NCBI RefSeq assembly: GCF_001865245.1
Contig: NZ_MKXB01000169.1
Span: 4,086-68,085, forward strand
DNA: 64,000 nucleotides
Direction of reading: 5' to 3'
Origin: Streptomyces sp. CC53
Lineage (GTDB): Bacteria > Actinomycetota > Actinomycetes > Streptomycetales > Streptomycetaceae
Within the stretch, counting starts at the first letter, position 1, and each line of letters starts with the position of its first letter. The position numbers and the translations under genes are program-made. Positions 16,366 through 23,666 of the stretch are shown here, in pieces. The notes under the pieces are model-generated. The model was given only the letters and a program-made list of their open reading frames with translations. It was not told where the DNA came from and made no database searches.

Positions 16366-16382
16366 CTTTGAGAGCCTCAAAG
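16366..16382. promoter_or_regulatory. operator-like dyad CTTTGAG-N3-CTCAAAG
   Basis: Seven-base perfect arms around three bases, about 25 bases upstream of the longer leader-peptide start and in the region where its promoter should lie. This would suit a repressor site controlling the leader/symporter transcript. The regulator is unknown. Confidence 0.35.
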
Positions 16383-16505
16383 GCGTACTTTCAGGGGATG
16401 GGGTCCGGCTTCGACCTTGGAATGTGCAACACCCCAGGACGGGAGCCGTGTTCCCGTCCCGGGGTGCCCGGAACGCTGGTGCCGCGTGTGACGAACGCGA
16501 TAGCG

Positions 16506-16802
16506 CTACGCGTGGTCCTCCTGCGCGCGGTTGGCGTTCAGCCGCTCCTTCGCCTTGTCGACCCGCTCGACGATCTGCGCCGACATCGCGTCCCGCTGGC
16601 GCCGCAGCAGGACGTAGCTGAGCGGCGCGGACACGACGATCGACAGCAGCAGCACCCACAGCCCGTTCGAGTTGCCGAGGCCGCGCGGGACCAGGCCGAA
16701 GGCGACGAGGGCGTACAGGACGACGAAGCAGGCGGCGAAGACGCCGAAGCGCATGAGGGTGTACTTGACGGTGGCGCTCGACCTGGTGGGGGTGGCGGAC
16801 AC
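16506..16802 (-). CDS. DUF4229 membrane protein
   Basis: A 98-residue protein with two hydrophobic helices: LMRFGVFAACFVVLYALVAF (about 16-35) and a second, beginning GLWVLLLSIVVSAPLSYVLL (about 47-66). A charged cytoplasmic tail (RRQRDAMSAQIVERVDKAKE) follows. This layout and length fit the actinobacterial DUF4229 family, whose function is unknown. The start is GTG. It is a single gene between the leader/symporter unit and the GNAT gene. Confidence 0.8.
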   Translation of the reverse strand: MSATPTRSSATVKYTLMRFGVFAACFVVLYALVAFGLVPRGLGNSNGLWVLLLSIVVSAPLSYVLLRRQRDAMSAQIVERVDKAKERLNANRAQEDHA

Positions 16803-16922
16803 GGCGGGTCCTTCCTTCTCCGTACGGCCCCGGGACCGCGCGTGGCGACCCGACGTGCTGACTGGTCCTGTCCGACTAGTGAAGCACGTGCCGTATCGAT
16901 CACTTCAGGGGGAGCGGTCCGA

Positions 16923-17447
16923 TCACTTCACGGGGAGCAGCATGTGGATGTCGTCGCGGTACTCGCCGTCCCCGAGACGGATCGCGTCGGGGACGCGGCC
17001 GACCTCCTTGTAGCCGCAGGAGGCGTAGAACCGCTCCAAGCCCATGCCGCCGCGGCAGCTGAGGCGGATCGCCTCGATGCCCGGCATGTCCCACACGGCG
17101 GCCTCGGCGGCGGCGAGCAGCGCGCGGCCGCATCCCGTGCCGTGGTGCCGGGGGTGGACCATGACCGTGTAGAGCCACACCCAGTGCTGCATCAGGCGGT
17201 GGTTGTTGAAGGCGACGAAGGCGGTGGCCGCGACGCGCTGCTCCTCGTCGTAGCCCGCGATCAGCCGCATACGGCCGTCCGCGAGGGCGGTGAGGTGCTG
17301 CACCCACTGCGGACGGACGTCCTCCGGGGTGACGGGCGGCACGAAGCCGACGGCCCCGCCGGCGTTGGTGACGTCCGTCCAGAGGGTGAGGACACCGTCA
17401 CGGAGGTGCTGGTCGACGGGCGGGTCCAGGACGAAGTTCAGCGGCAT
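16923..17447 (-). CDS. GNAT-family N-acetyltransferase
   Basis: A 174-residue acetyltransferase. The acetyl-CoA pyrophosphate-binding motif is seen in VHPRHHGTGCGRALLAAAE (about 112-130), and the C-terminal motif region in GLERFYASCGYKEVGRVPDA. The N-terminal part contains the tryptophan-rich WVQHLTALADG region. Length and motif order are normal for GNAT enzymes acting on small molecules or proteins; the substrate is unknown. It starts 18 bases after the UdgX stop codon on the same strand, so the two are probably cotranscribed. Confidence 0.85.
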   Translation of the reverse strand: MPLNFVLDPPVDQHLRDGVLTLWTDVTNAGGAVGFVPPVTPEDVRPQWVQHLTALADGRMRLIAGYDEEQRVAATAFVAFNNHRLMQHWVWLYTVMVHPRHHGTGCGRALLAAAEAAVWDMPGIEAIRLSCRGGMGLERFYASCGYKEVGRVPDAIRLGDGEYRDDIHMLLPVK

Positions 17448-17465
17448 GCCTCGACGATAGGCCGC

Positions 17466-18128
17466 TCAGCGGAGTGCCTCCGCGGCGACCGCCAGGTCGG
17501 ACACCAGGCCCGCGTACGCCGCCTCGCGGTCGCGGTCGCCGGCGCGGAGCACGGCGGAGGGGTGGATGGTGGCGACCAGGCAGTCGCCGCGCTCCTCGTA
17601 CGGCAGGAGGAGGCCGCGCTGCCGGGTGACCCGGAAGGACGAGCCGAGCAGCGCCTTGCCGGCGGTGGCGCCGAGGGCGACGAGGACGTCCGGGTCGACG
17701 AGCCGGACCTCGGCGTCGAGCCACGGCTTGCAGGCGGTCGTCTCGCGGAGGGTGGGCGCCTTGTGGATGCGGCGCTTGCCGCGCTCGGGCACGTGGGCGT
17801 ACGTGAAGTGCTTGACGGCGTTGGTGACGTAGGCGTCGTCCGGGTCGATGCCGGCTTCGGCGAGGGCCCGGTCGAGGACGCGGCCCGCGGGCCCGACGAA
17901 CGGCCTGCCCTGGCGGTCCTCCTGGTCGCCGGGCTGCTCTCCGATGAGGAGCACGCGGGCGTGTGCGCCGCCGGTGCCGAAGACGGTCTGCGTGGCGGCC
18001 TCGTGCAGGGGGCAGCCGCGGCAGCCGCCCGCGGCCTCCCGCAGTTCGGCCAGGCCGGCGCCCTCCGGCACGAAGGGCGCCGCCGTGTACGCGTCCTCGG
18101 GGCGCTGCCTGCTCGCGGTGCTCGCCAT
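17466..18128 (-). CDS. udgX: UdgX-type uracil-DNA glycosylase
   Basis: A 220-residue DNA-repair enzyme that binds uracil in DNA and, in this subfamily, becomes covalently linked to the abasic product. The glycosylase motif GEQPGDQED (63-71) is followed by GRPFVGPAGRVLD. The subfamily hallmark loop KRRIH is at 118-122, in which the histidine is the known covalent residue. CRGCPL (36-41), together with later cysteines, should hold the iron-sulfur cluster, and IHPSAVLR is the late motif. The length is normal. It is followed by the GNAT gene in a likely two-gene operon. Confidence 0.9.
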   Translation of the reverse strand: MASTASRQRPEDAYTAAPFVPEGAGLAELREAAGGCRGCPLHEAATQTVFGTGGAHARVLLIGEQPGDQEDRQGRPFVGPAGRVLDRALAEAGIDPDDAYVTNAVKHFTYAHVPERGKRRIHKAPTLRETTACKPWLDAEVRLVDPDVLVALGATAGKALLGSSFRVTRQRGLLLPYEERGDCLVATIHPSAVLRAGDRDREAAYAGLVSDLAVAAEALR

Positions 18129-18374
18129 GCGCGGCGGGTACCCCCTGCGGCCCGCCCGTCACCCCCGGCGCCGCGGGGGCGGCCCGGTCCGCAGTGCGGG
18201 CGCGGGCGGGTGCGGCCCGCCGGGTGGGGAGGTGGGGCGGAAGACCGGGGCGGCGGTCCGCGGGCGGCGGTCCGAAGGCCGGAGGTCCGGGCGACCGGCC
18301 GGTACGGGTGCGGGCGCGGCCCGCCGGGCGGGGACGGACGCGAAGCGCGACACGGGCGGCCCTACGCCCGAGGC

Positions 18375-18414
18375 CGGTGGGCGGGTGGGCCGGTGGGCCG
18401 GTGGGCCGGTGGGC
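18375..18414. repeat. tandem 8-bp repeat (cggtgggc), five units
   Basis: Five head-to-tail copies of cggtgggc; the second unit begins with g instead of c. It lies in the non-coding region between mqnE and udgX. Such short repeats often vary in copy number between strains. Confidence 0.8.
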
Positions 18415-18472
18415 GGACCGTACCCGGCCGTACGGGCGCGGGGAACGCGGCCCGTCCCGTCCCGTTGCGCGG

Positions 18473-18501
18473 CGAGGCGGCCGGGTGGCCCGGCCGCCTC
18501 G
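18473..18501 (-). terminator. hairpin after mqnE
   Basis: Arms cgaggcggccggg and cccggccgcctcg are perfectly complementary over 13 bases, with a three-base loop tgg. It begins about 50 bases past the mqnE stop. Confidence 0.75.
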
Positions 18502-18551
18502 TGGTGGGCCGGACCGTACCGGCCGTGCCGCCGCCCGCGCGGGCGTCCGGC

Positions 18552-19715
18552 TCAGAGCCGCATCGGCTGCGGCGACTCGCGGCGGTCCGGGTCCGGGCCC
18601 GGGTACTCACGGATGACCTCGTAGCGGGTGTTGCGCTCCACCGGCCGGAAGCCGGCGTCGCGGATCAGCTCCAGCAGGTCGTCGCGGGTCAGCTTGTTCG
18701 GCGTGCCGTAGTTGTCCGCGTCGTGCGTGATCTTGTACTCGACGACCGAGCCGTCCATGTCGTCCGCGCCGTGCTGGAGGGCGAGCTGCGCCGTCTGGAC
18801 GCCGTGCATCACCCAGAAGACCTTGACGTGCGGGACGTTGTCGAAGAGCAGCCGGGAGACCGCGAACGTCTTCAGCGCCTCGGCGCCGGTGGCCATGGTG
18901 GTGCGGGCCTGGAGGCGGTTGCGGACCTTGCCGTCCTGCATGTCCACGAAGTCGTGCTGGTACCGCAGCGGGATGAAGACCTGGAAACCGTTCGTCTCGT
19001 CCTGCAGCTCACGCAGGCGCAGGACGTGGTCGACGCGGTGGCGGGGCTCCTCGATGTGGCCGTACAGCATGGTGCACGGCGTCTTGAGGCCCTTCTCGTG
19101 CGCCAGGCGGTGGATGCGCGACCAGTCCTCCCAGTGGGTGCGGTGGTCGACGATGTGCTGGCGCACCTCCCAGTCGAAGATCTCCGCGCCGCCGCCGGTG
19201 AGCGACTCCAGGCCGGCGTCGATGAGCTCGTCGAGGATCTCCGAGGCGGTCATGCCGGAGATCGTCTCGAAGTGGTGGATCTCCGTCGCCGTGAACGCCT
19301 TCAGGGAGACGTTCGGGAGGGCCTTCTTCAGCTCCCGCAGCGAGCGCGGGTAGTAGCGCCACGGCAGGTTCGGGTGGAGCCCGTTGACGATGTGCAGCTC
19401 GGTGAGGTTCTCCGACTCCATCGCCTTCGCGAGGCGCACGGCCTCCTCGATGCGCATGGTGTACGCGTCCTTCTCCCCCGGCTTGCGCTGGAAGGAGCAG
19501 TAGGCGCACGACGCGGTGCACACGTTCGTCATGTTGAGGTGGCGGTTGACGTTGAAGTGGACGACGTCGCCGTTCTTGCGGGTGCGCACCTCGTGGGCGA
19601 GGCCGCCGAGCCAGGCGAGGTCGTCCGACGCGTACAGCGCGATGCCGTCCTCGCGGGTCAGCCGTTCACCGGACCGGACCTTCTCCTCCAGCTCGCGCTT
19701 GAGCCCCGCGTCCAT
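18552..19715 (-). CDS. mqnE: aminofutalosine synthase MqnE (radical SAM)
   Basis: A 387-residue radical SAM enzyme of the futalosine route to menaquinone. It joins the chorismate-derived enolpyruvyl benzoate to the adenosyl radical, giving aminofutalosine. The iron-sulfur cluster motif is CTASCAYC (Cys66, 70, 73), preceded by HFNVNRHLNMTNV. Other conserved stretches are HIVNGLHPNLPWRYY and LTGGGAEIFDW. The start is ATG 19715, with GGGAGG at a good distance; two further in-frame ATGs upstream (19730, 19745) are weaker choices. The Lrp/AsnC gene lies just upstream on the same strand, and the other menaquinone genes are nearby. Confidence 0.93.
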   Translation of the reverse strand: MDAGLKRELEEKVRSGERLTREDGIALYASDDLAWLGGLAHEVRTRKNGDVVHFNVNRHLNMTNVCTASCAYCSFQRKPGEKDAYTMRIEEAVRLAKAMESENLTELHIVNGLHPNLPWRYYPRSLRELKKALPNVSLKAFTATEIHHFETISGMTASEILDELIDAGLESLTGGGAEIFDWEVRQHIVDHRTHWEDWSRIHRLAHEKGLKTPCTMLYGHIEEPRHRVDHVLRLRELQDETNGFQVFIPLRYQHDFVDMQDGKVRNRLQARTTMATGAEALKTFAVSRLLFDNVPHVKVFWVMHGVQTAQLALQHGADDMDGSVVEYKITHDADNYGTPNKLTRDDLLELIRDAGFRPVERNTRYEVIREYPGPDPDRRESPQPMRL

Positions 19716-19818
19716 CAGGCCGCCTCCCATTACGTCTTCCGCCATTCGGTGCCCCTTCGGGCTCCACCACCGTACTCCCCCGCCTCGCGGGCCCCGCGAC
19801 CCCGTGGTGTGCGGGGCG

Positions 19819-20274
19819 TCAGACCTCGTCCGGCAGTTCGCCGACGCGGTTCTCCCACTTCGTGGACAGCACGATCGTGGTGCGGGTGCGGGAGACGCCC
19901 TTGGTGCCGGAGAGACGGCGGATGATCTTCTCCAGCCCGTCCACGTCGTTGGCCCGGACCTTGAGCATGTACGAGTCGTCGCCCGCGATGAACCAGCAGT
20001 CCTCGATCTCCGACAGGTCCTTGAGGCGGCGGGCCACGTCCTCGTGGTCGGCGGCGTCGGAGAGCTGGATGCCGACGAGGGCGGTGACGCCCAGCCCGAG
20101 CGAGGCCGCGTCGACCGTGGCGCGGTAACCGGTGATGACCCCGGCCGCTTCGAGGCGGTTGATGCGGTCGGTGACGGAGGGCCCGGAGAGCCCGACGAGC
20201 CGGCCGAGCTCGGCGTACGAGGCCCTGCCGTTCTCGCGCAGAGCCTGGATGAGCTGCCTGTCCACGGCGTCCAT
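19819..20274 (-). CDS. Lrp/AsnC-family transcriptional regulator
   Basis: A 151-residue regulator. The N-terminal helix-turn-helix (DRQLIQALRENGRASYAELGRL, then GPSVTDRINRLE) and the C-terminal ligand-binding RAM domain (VTALVGIQL, CWFIAGDDSYMLKV) are typical, as is the length. I chose ATG 20274 because GGAAGG lies upstream at a fair distance; ATG 20292 in the same frame lacks a ribosome site. It sits within the menaquinone cluster, upstream of mqnE. A 13-base palindrome lies just ahead of the start and may be its own operator. Confidence 0.88.
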   Translation of the reverse strand: MDAVDRQLIQALRENGRASYAELGRLVGLSGPSVTDRINRLEAAGVITGYRATVDAASLGLGVTALVGIQLSDAADHEDVARRLKDLSEIEDCWFIAGDDSYMLKVRANDVDGLEKIIRRLSGTKGVSRTRTTIVLSTKWENRVGELPDEV

Positions 20275-20311
20275 ATACCTGAAGCCTTCCATTGTTCAGC
20301 GATACCGCAAG

Positions 20312-20324
20312 TTCTACTGTAGAA
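20312..20324. promoter_or_regulatory. palindrome TTCTAC-T-GTAGAA
   Basis: Perfect six-base arms around one base, between the Lrp/AsnC gene and the divergent small gene. On the plus strand, tagaat (20321-20326 region) could serve as a -10 box, so a bound protein would block it. An autoregulatory Lrp/AsnC site is a natural guess. Confidence 0.45.
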
Positions 20325-20417
20325 TCTAAGGCGAAGCAGGGTCAACGACCTGAGAATCTGTGACCCTGTGGTGCGTTCAGTCGATCAACGACGATCCCTG
20401 AGGAGATGACACCCACC

Positions 20418-20594
20418 GTGTACACGATCGAGATGGCCTACGCCCAGATGCGTTACCTGCAGGAGCAGGCCAGCCGCTCGCGTGTCAGCAGCTTCGCCCC
20501 GTCCGAGCGCGTCGTGCGACGGGAGACCCCGGTGTGGGAGGAAGCCGGCGCGACCGGCGGCCGCGCACGCCGGGCCCGCGGCCGCAAGCACTGA
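20418..20594 (+). CDS. small conserved-type hypothetical protein
   Basis: A 58-residue basic protein beginning VYTIEMAYAQMRYLQEQASR and ending in an Arg/Lys-rich tail. GAGGAG at 20400-20405 lies 12 bases before this GTG. An ATG at 20406 directly abuts GAGGAG, which is too close for normal initiation. There is no signal peptide or membrane helix; the first half is helical. It is divergent from the Lrp/AsnC gene. The clear ribosome site and codon bias support a real gene, but no function can be given. Confidence 0.65.
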   Translation: MYTIEMAYAQMRYLQEQASRSRVSSFAPSERVVRRETPVWEEAGATGGRARRARGRKH

Positions 20595-20694
20595 GCCCAC
20601 CGCACCACGCACCGGATCCGGCCCCGTACCGGAACCCGCCCCACCGGCCGCGGGCCCGCCCGCCGGACGACCCGGCCCCGGGCGGCCCGGCCGG

Positions 20695-21396
20695 TCAGTC
20701 CTTGCGGGAGCCACCGAGCTCCCCCTTCCAGCGGCGGTACAGCCCGTGCGGCACGCCCGCCGCGTCCAGCACCCGGCCGGCGACGAAGTCCACCAGGTCC
20801 TGGATGTGCGTCGCCCCCGCGTAGAACGCCGGAGAGGCGGGCAGCACCACGGCGCCCGCCTCGTCCAGCGCCACCAGCTGCCGGAGCACAGGCCCGTTCA
20901 GCGGCGTCTCCCGGACGGCGACGACCAGCGGGCGCCGCTCCTTGAGCGTCACACCCGCCGTCCGCTGCAACAGGTCCTTCGACAGCCCCAGCGCCACCCC
21001 GGCCACACACGCCGTGGAGGCGGGCACGATCAGCATCCCCTTGGCCGGGTACGAGCCGGAGGACGGTCCGGCGGCCAGGTCGCCCGCCGCCCAGTGCCGT
21101 ATGTCCGCGCCCGCCACGTCCACGTCGAAGGCGCGCGGCGCGCCGTCCGCCCCCCGCGCCAGCCACTGCGCGAGGTCCTCCCGCCAGTGGGCGTCCCGGA
21201 ACGCGATGCCCGTCTCGTCCAGCAGCGTCAGCCGCGAGGCCCGCGACACGACGAGGTCCACGCTCTCCCCGGCGGCCAGCAGCCCCCGCAGCACGGCCGC
21301 CGCGTACGGTGTGCCGGACGCCCCGGACACCCCGACGACCCACGGCAGCCGCTGCCGCACTGCCTGCTGCTCTTCCACCACCGGTACGGGCTCCAC
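20695..21396 (-). CDS. ubiX: UbiX-family flavin prenyltransferase
   Basis: A 233-residue enzyme that prenylates FMN to make the cofactor used by UbiD-type decarboxylases; here its client is probably the UbiD-like MqnL encoded nearby. The FMN-binding start VVGVSGASGTPYA, the middle motif MLIVPASTACVAGVALGLS and the late motif RRPLVVAVRETPLNGP are characteristic. The C-terminus (FVAGRVLDAAGV) is normal. The start is GTG 21396; a GTG at 21438 would add 14 residues, and neither has a clear ribosome site. It is separated from mqnL-mqnP by the rhomboid and Uma2 genes. Confidence 0.9.
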   Translation of the reverse strand: MEPVPVVEEQQAVRQRLPWVVGVSGASGTPYAAAVLRGLLAAGESVDLVVSRASRLTLLDETGIAFRDAHWREDLAQWLARGADGAPRAFDVDVAGADIRHWAAGDLAAGPSSGSYPAKGMLIVPASTACVAGVALGLSKDLLQRTAGVTLKERRPLVVAVRETPLNGPVLRQLVALDEAGAVVLPASPAFYAGATHIQDLVDFVAGRVLDAAGVPHGLYRRWKGELGGSRKD

Positions 21397-21512
21397 GCCG
21401 ACGAGCCTATCCGCCCGCCGGAGCGCGGGGGTCCGCACGGTCCGCCGGGGAACCGGCCCGGTCCGCCGCGCGTTTCCCCACCGTGGGACGCACGACAGCC
21501 ACGGGGGGCGCG

Positions 21513-22133
21513 ATGCGGAGCAGCACGGCGACGGCGAGAGAGTGGACCGGGGCGGACCGGGTGAGGGCCGCCGCGTGGCTGATGGCGGGCTGGATCGCCC
21601 TGCTGTGGCTGCTGGAGGTCGCCGACGTGCTGACCGGCCACGCGCTGGACCCGTACGGGATCTCCCCGCGGGAGGCCGAGGAGCTGCGGGACGTCGTCCC
21701 GGCGGCGTTCCTCCACTTCGGCTTCGGCCACGTGGCGGCGAACACGGTCCCGCTGCTGGTCTTCGGCTTCCTCGCGGCGCTCGGCGGCATCCGCCGCTTC
21801 CTCGCGGTGGCCGCGATGATCATCGCGGTGGACGGTCTGGGCGTCTGGCTCGTGTCGCCCGCGTACAGCAACACGGCGGGCGCGTCGGGCCTGGTCTTCG
21901 GCCTCTTCGGCTACCTGGTGGTGCGGGGCTTCGTGGACCGCAAGGCGCTGGACATCGGCGTGGGCCTGGTGATCGGCCTGGTGTGGGGCTCGACCATCCT
22001 GCTCGGCATATCGCCCACCCAGTCGGACGTGAGCTGGCAGGGCCACCTGTTCGGACTGGTCGCGGGCGTGGCGGCGGCGTTCGGCTTCCGGCGGCGACCG
22101 GGCCGGGCGGCAGCGCCGGGCCCGGTCGCCTGA
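21513..22133 (+). CDS. rhomboid-family intramembrane serine protease
   Basis: A 206-residue membrane protease with about six hydrophobic segments. The catalytic serine is in NTAGASGLVFG (about residue 130; GxSG motif) and the catalytic histidine in SWQGHLFGLVAGV (about residue 182). The early FLHFGFGHVAANTVPLLVFG matches the conserved HxxxNxxPL region. Start ATG 21513 has GGGGGG a few bases upstream. It is convergent with the Uma2 gene, with five bases between the stop codons. Its substrate is unknown. Confidence 0.9.
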   Translation: MRSSTATAREWTGADRVRAAAWLMAGWIALLWLLEVADVLTGHALDPYGISPREAEELRDVVPAAFLHFGFGHVAANTVPLLVFGFLAALGGIRRFLAVAAMIIAVDGLGVWLVSPAYSNTAGASGLVFGLFGYLVVRGFVDRKALDIGVGLVIGLVWGSTILLGISPTQSDVSWQGHLFGLVAGVAAAFGFRRRPGRAAAPGPVA

Positions 22134-22138
22134 GAACA

Positions 22139-22705
22139 TCAAGGTGTGACGCTGGGATCGACCGGAAAGCCGCTCGTGTCGATCGTGAAACGGCCGAGAC
22201 CCGTGTCCACAACCGCCTTCCCCCCGTATGCGATGACATCCCGCCCGAGGTACCCCTCCGGACCGGGGTTCCAGAACGTCATGCAGTGCGCCTTGTACGG
22301 ATCGAAGATCAGGTAGTGGGGAATACCACGAGCCGCATACGCCCGGACCTTGACCTCGTAGTCGTTGCGCACGCTGCTCGGGGAGACCACCTCGACAGCA
22401 AGTTCCAGCAGTTCAGGAGAGTACGCACTGAGGTTCTTCCTCACCTCACCCTTCGGGATCACCGCGAGGTCCGGGCAGAACTCATTGCTCTCGTCAAACG
22501 GGATGGCCACGTCGCTGATGAACCCCCACCCGTCTGGCAACTGGGGCTTCAGAGCGTCCCTGACCTCCCAGATGGTCTCGTTGTGGTGTGGCTTGACCGG
22601 ACTCATCATGAGGGCGCCCTCGACAATCTCCGACCGGTAGCCCGGGAACATGTCCTCGAGTCGGCTGAGCTGCGAGTGCAGGCGGTCGATCTCCGAGACG
22701 GTCAC
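22139..22705 (-). CDS. Uma2-family (DUF820) putative endonuclease
   Basis: A 188-residue protein of the PD-(D/E)xK-related Uma2 family. It shows PVKPHHNETIWEVRDAL early, the acidic metal-site region EFCPDLAVIPKGE, and the core strand LELAVEVVSPSSVRNDYEVK with the conserved E/K residues, followed by GIPHYLIFDPY. Start GTG 22705 is favoured by GGGAGG five bases upstream. Base composition is lower in G+C than that of its neighbours. The gene interrupts the usual run of menaquinone genes, consistent with transfer. Its biological role is unknown. Confidence 0.88.
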   Translation of the reverse strand: MTVSEIDRLHSQLSRLEDMFPGYRSEIVEGALMMSPVKPHHNETIWEVRDALKPQLPDGWGFISDVAIPFDESNEFCPDLAVIPKGEVRKNLSAYSPELLELAVEVVSPSSVRNDYEVKVRAYAARGIPHYLIFDPYKAHCMTFWNPGPEGYLGRDVIAYGGKAVVDTGLGRFTIDTSGFPVDPSVTP

Positions 22706-22748
22706 GTCAGCCTCCCTTCCTTGCACTCGATGGTAGGGCGCACGCTAC

Positions 22749-23666
22749 TCAGACCGTCAGCCCGCGCACCGCCAGATCGAGGACCGCACACACGAACAGG
22801 GCCATGCCGATGAAACCGTTGACGGTGAAGAACGCCCTGTTCAGGCGGGACAGGTCGTGCGGCCGGACGATCGTGTGCTCGTACACGAACGCCCCGGCGA
22901 CGATCAGCAGGCCCAGCCACAGCAGCGGGCCGGCGCCGGTGAGGACGGCGAACCAGACGAACAGCGCCATCGTGACGGCGTGGCAGACGCGGGCGCTGCG
23001 GATCGCGGCCGGGACCCCGAAGCGGGCGGGCACGGACTTCACGCCCGTCTCGCGGTCCGAGTCGACGTCCTGGCAGGCGTAGATCAGGTCGAAGCCGCCG
23101 ATCCACACGCCGACCGCGAGGCCGAGGACCACCGCGTCCCAGGACCACTCCCCGGTGACGGCGAGCCAGCCGCCGACCGGGCCCATGCCCTGGGCGAGGC
23201 CGAGGATGGCCTGCGGGTAGTCCGTGAACCGCTTGCCGTACGGGTAGACCACCATCGGGACGACGGCGACCGGTGCGAGCGCCAGGCACAGCGGGTTCAG
23301 CAGCGCGGCCGCGCCCAGGAACACCACCAGGGCGATCAGTGCGCCGGTCCAGGCGGAGCGTACCGACACCGCGCCCGTGACCAGCTCGCGGCCCGCCGTG
23401 CGCGGGTTGCGGGCGTCGACCTCCCGGTCGATGATCCGGTTCGCGGCCATCGCGAAGGTGCGCAGGCCCACCATCGCCACGGTGACCAGCAGCAGCGTCC
23501 ACCAGTCGACGCTGCCTCCGCCGTCGAGGAGCATCGCCGTGAGCGACGCGATGTAGGCGAAGGGCAGGGCGAACACCGAGTGCTCGATCATCACCAGGCG
23601 CAGGAACGCCCTGACCCTGCCGGGCTGCGGGGCGGCCGCGGAGACGGCGCCCTCCGCCGCGGTCAC
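22749..23666 (-). CDS. mqnP: menaquinone biosynthesis prenyltransferase MqnP (UbiA family)
   Basis: A 305-residue integral membrane enzyme that attaches the polyprenyl chain to the naphthoate precursor in the futalosine pathway. The first Asp-rich motif is within AANRIIDREVDARNPRT and the second within YACQDVDSDRETGVKSVP; both bind the prenyl diphosphate through magnesium. Eight or so membrane segments are visible. The GTG start overlaps the mqnL stop by four bases (GTGA), so the two genes are translationally coupled. The encoded length fits the family. Confidence 0.92.
   Translation of the reverse strand: MTAAEGAVSAAAPQPGRVRAFLRLVMIEHSVFALPFAYIASLTAMLLDGGGSVDWWTLLLVTVAMVGLRTFAMAANRIIDREVDARNPRTAGRELVTGAVSVRSAWTGALIALVVFLGAAALLNPLCLALAPVAVVPMVVYPYGKRFTDYPQAILGLAQGMGPVGGWLAVTGEWSWDAVVLGLAVGVWIGGFDLIYACQDVDSDRETGVKSVPARFGVPAAIRSARVCHAVTMALFVWFAVLTGAGPLLWLGLLIVAGAFVYEHTIVRPHDLSRLNRAFFTVNGFIGMALFVCAVLDLAVRGLTV

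Larger units (their letters stand above)
18129..18551. other. GC-rich intergenic region without a gene
   Basis: About 420 bases of extreme G+C between mqnE and udgX. It contains an 8-bp tandem repeat and the mqnE terminator, listed separately. Open frames exist on both strands, but they have low-complexity Arg/Pro/Gly/Ala translations and no ribosome sites, so I regard them as chance. Confidence 0.6.

Noticed and set aside
16368..19925. Long plus-strand open frame over DUF4229, GNAT, udgX and mqnE
   Set aside because: The opposite strand has four genes with clear motifs; this frame has none and crosses intergenic repeats.
19737..20345. Extended N-terminus of mqnE running through the Lrp/AsnC gene
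   Set aside because: The extra residues are a shifted reading of the regulator gene; a ribosome site and the normal family start lie at 19715.
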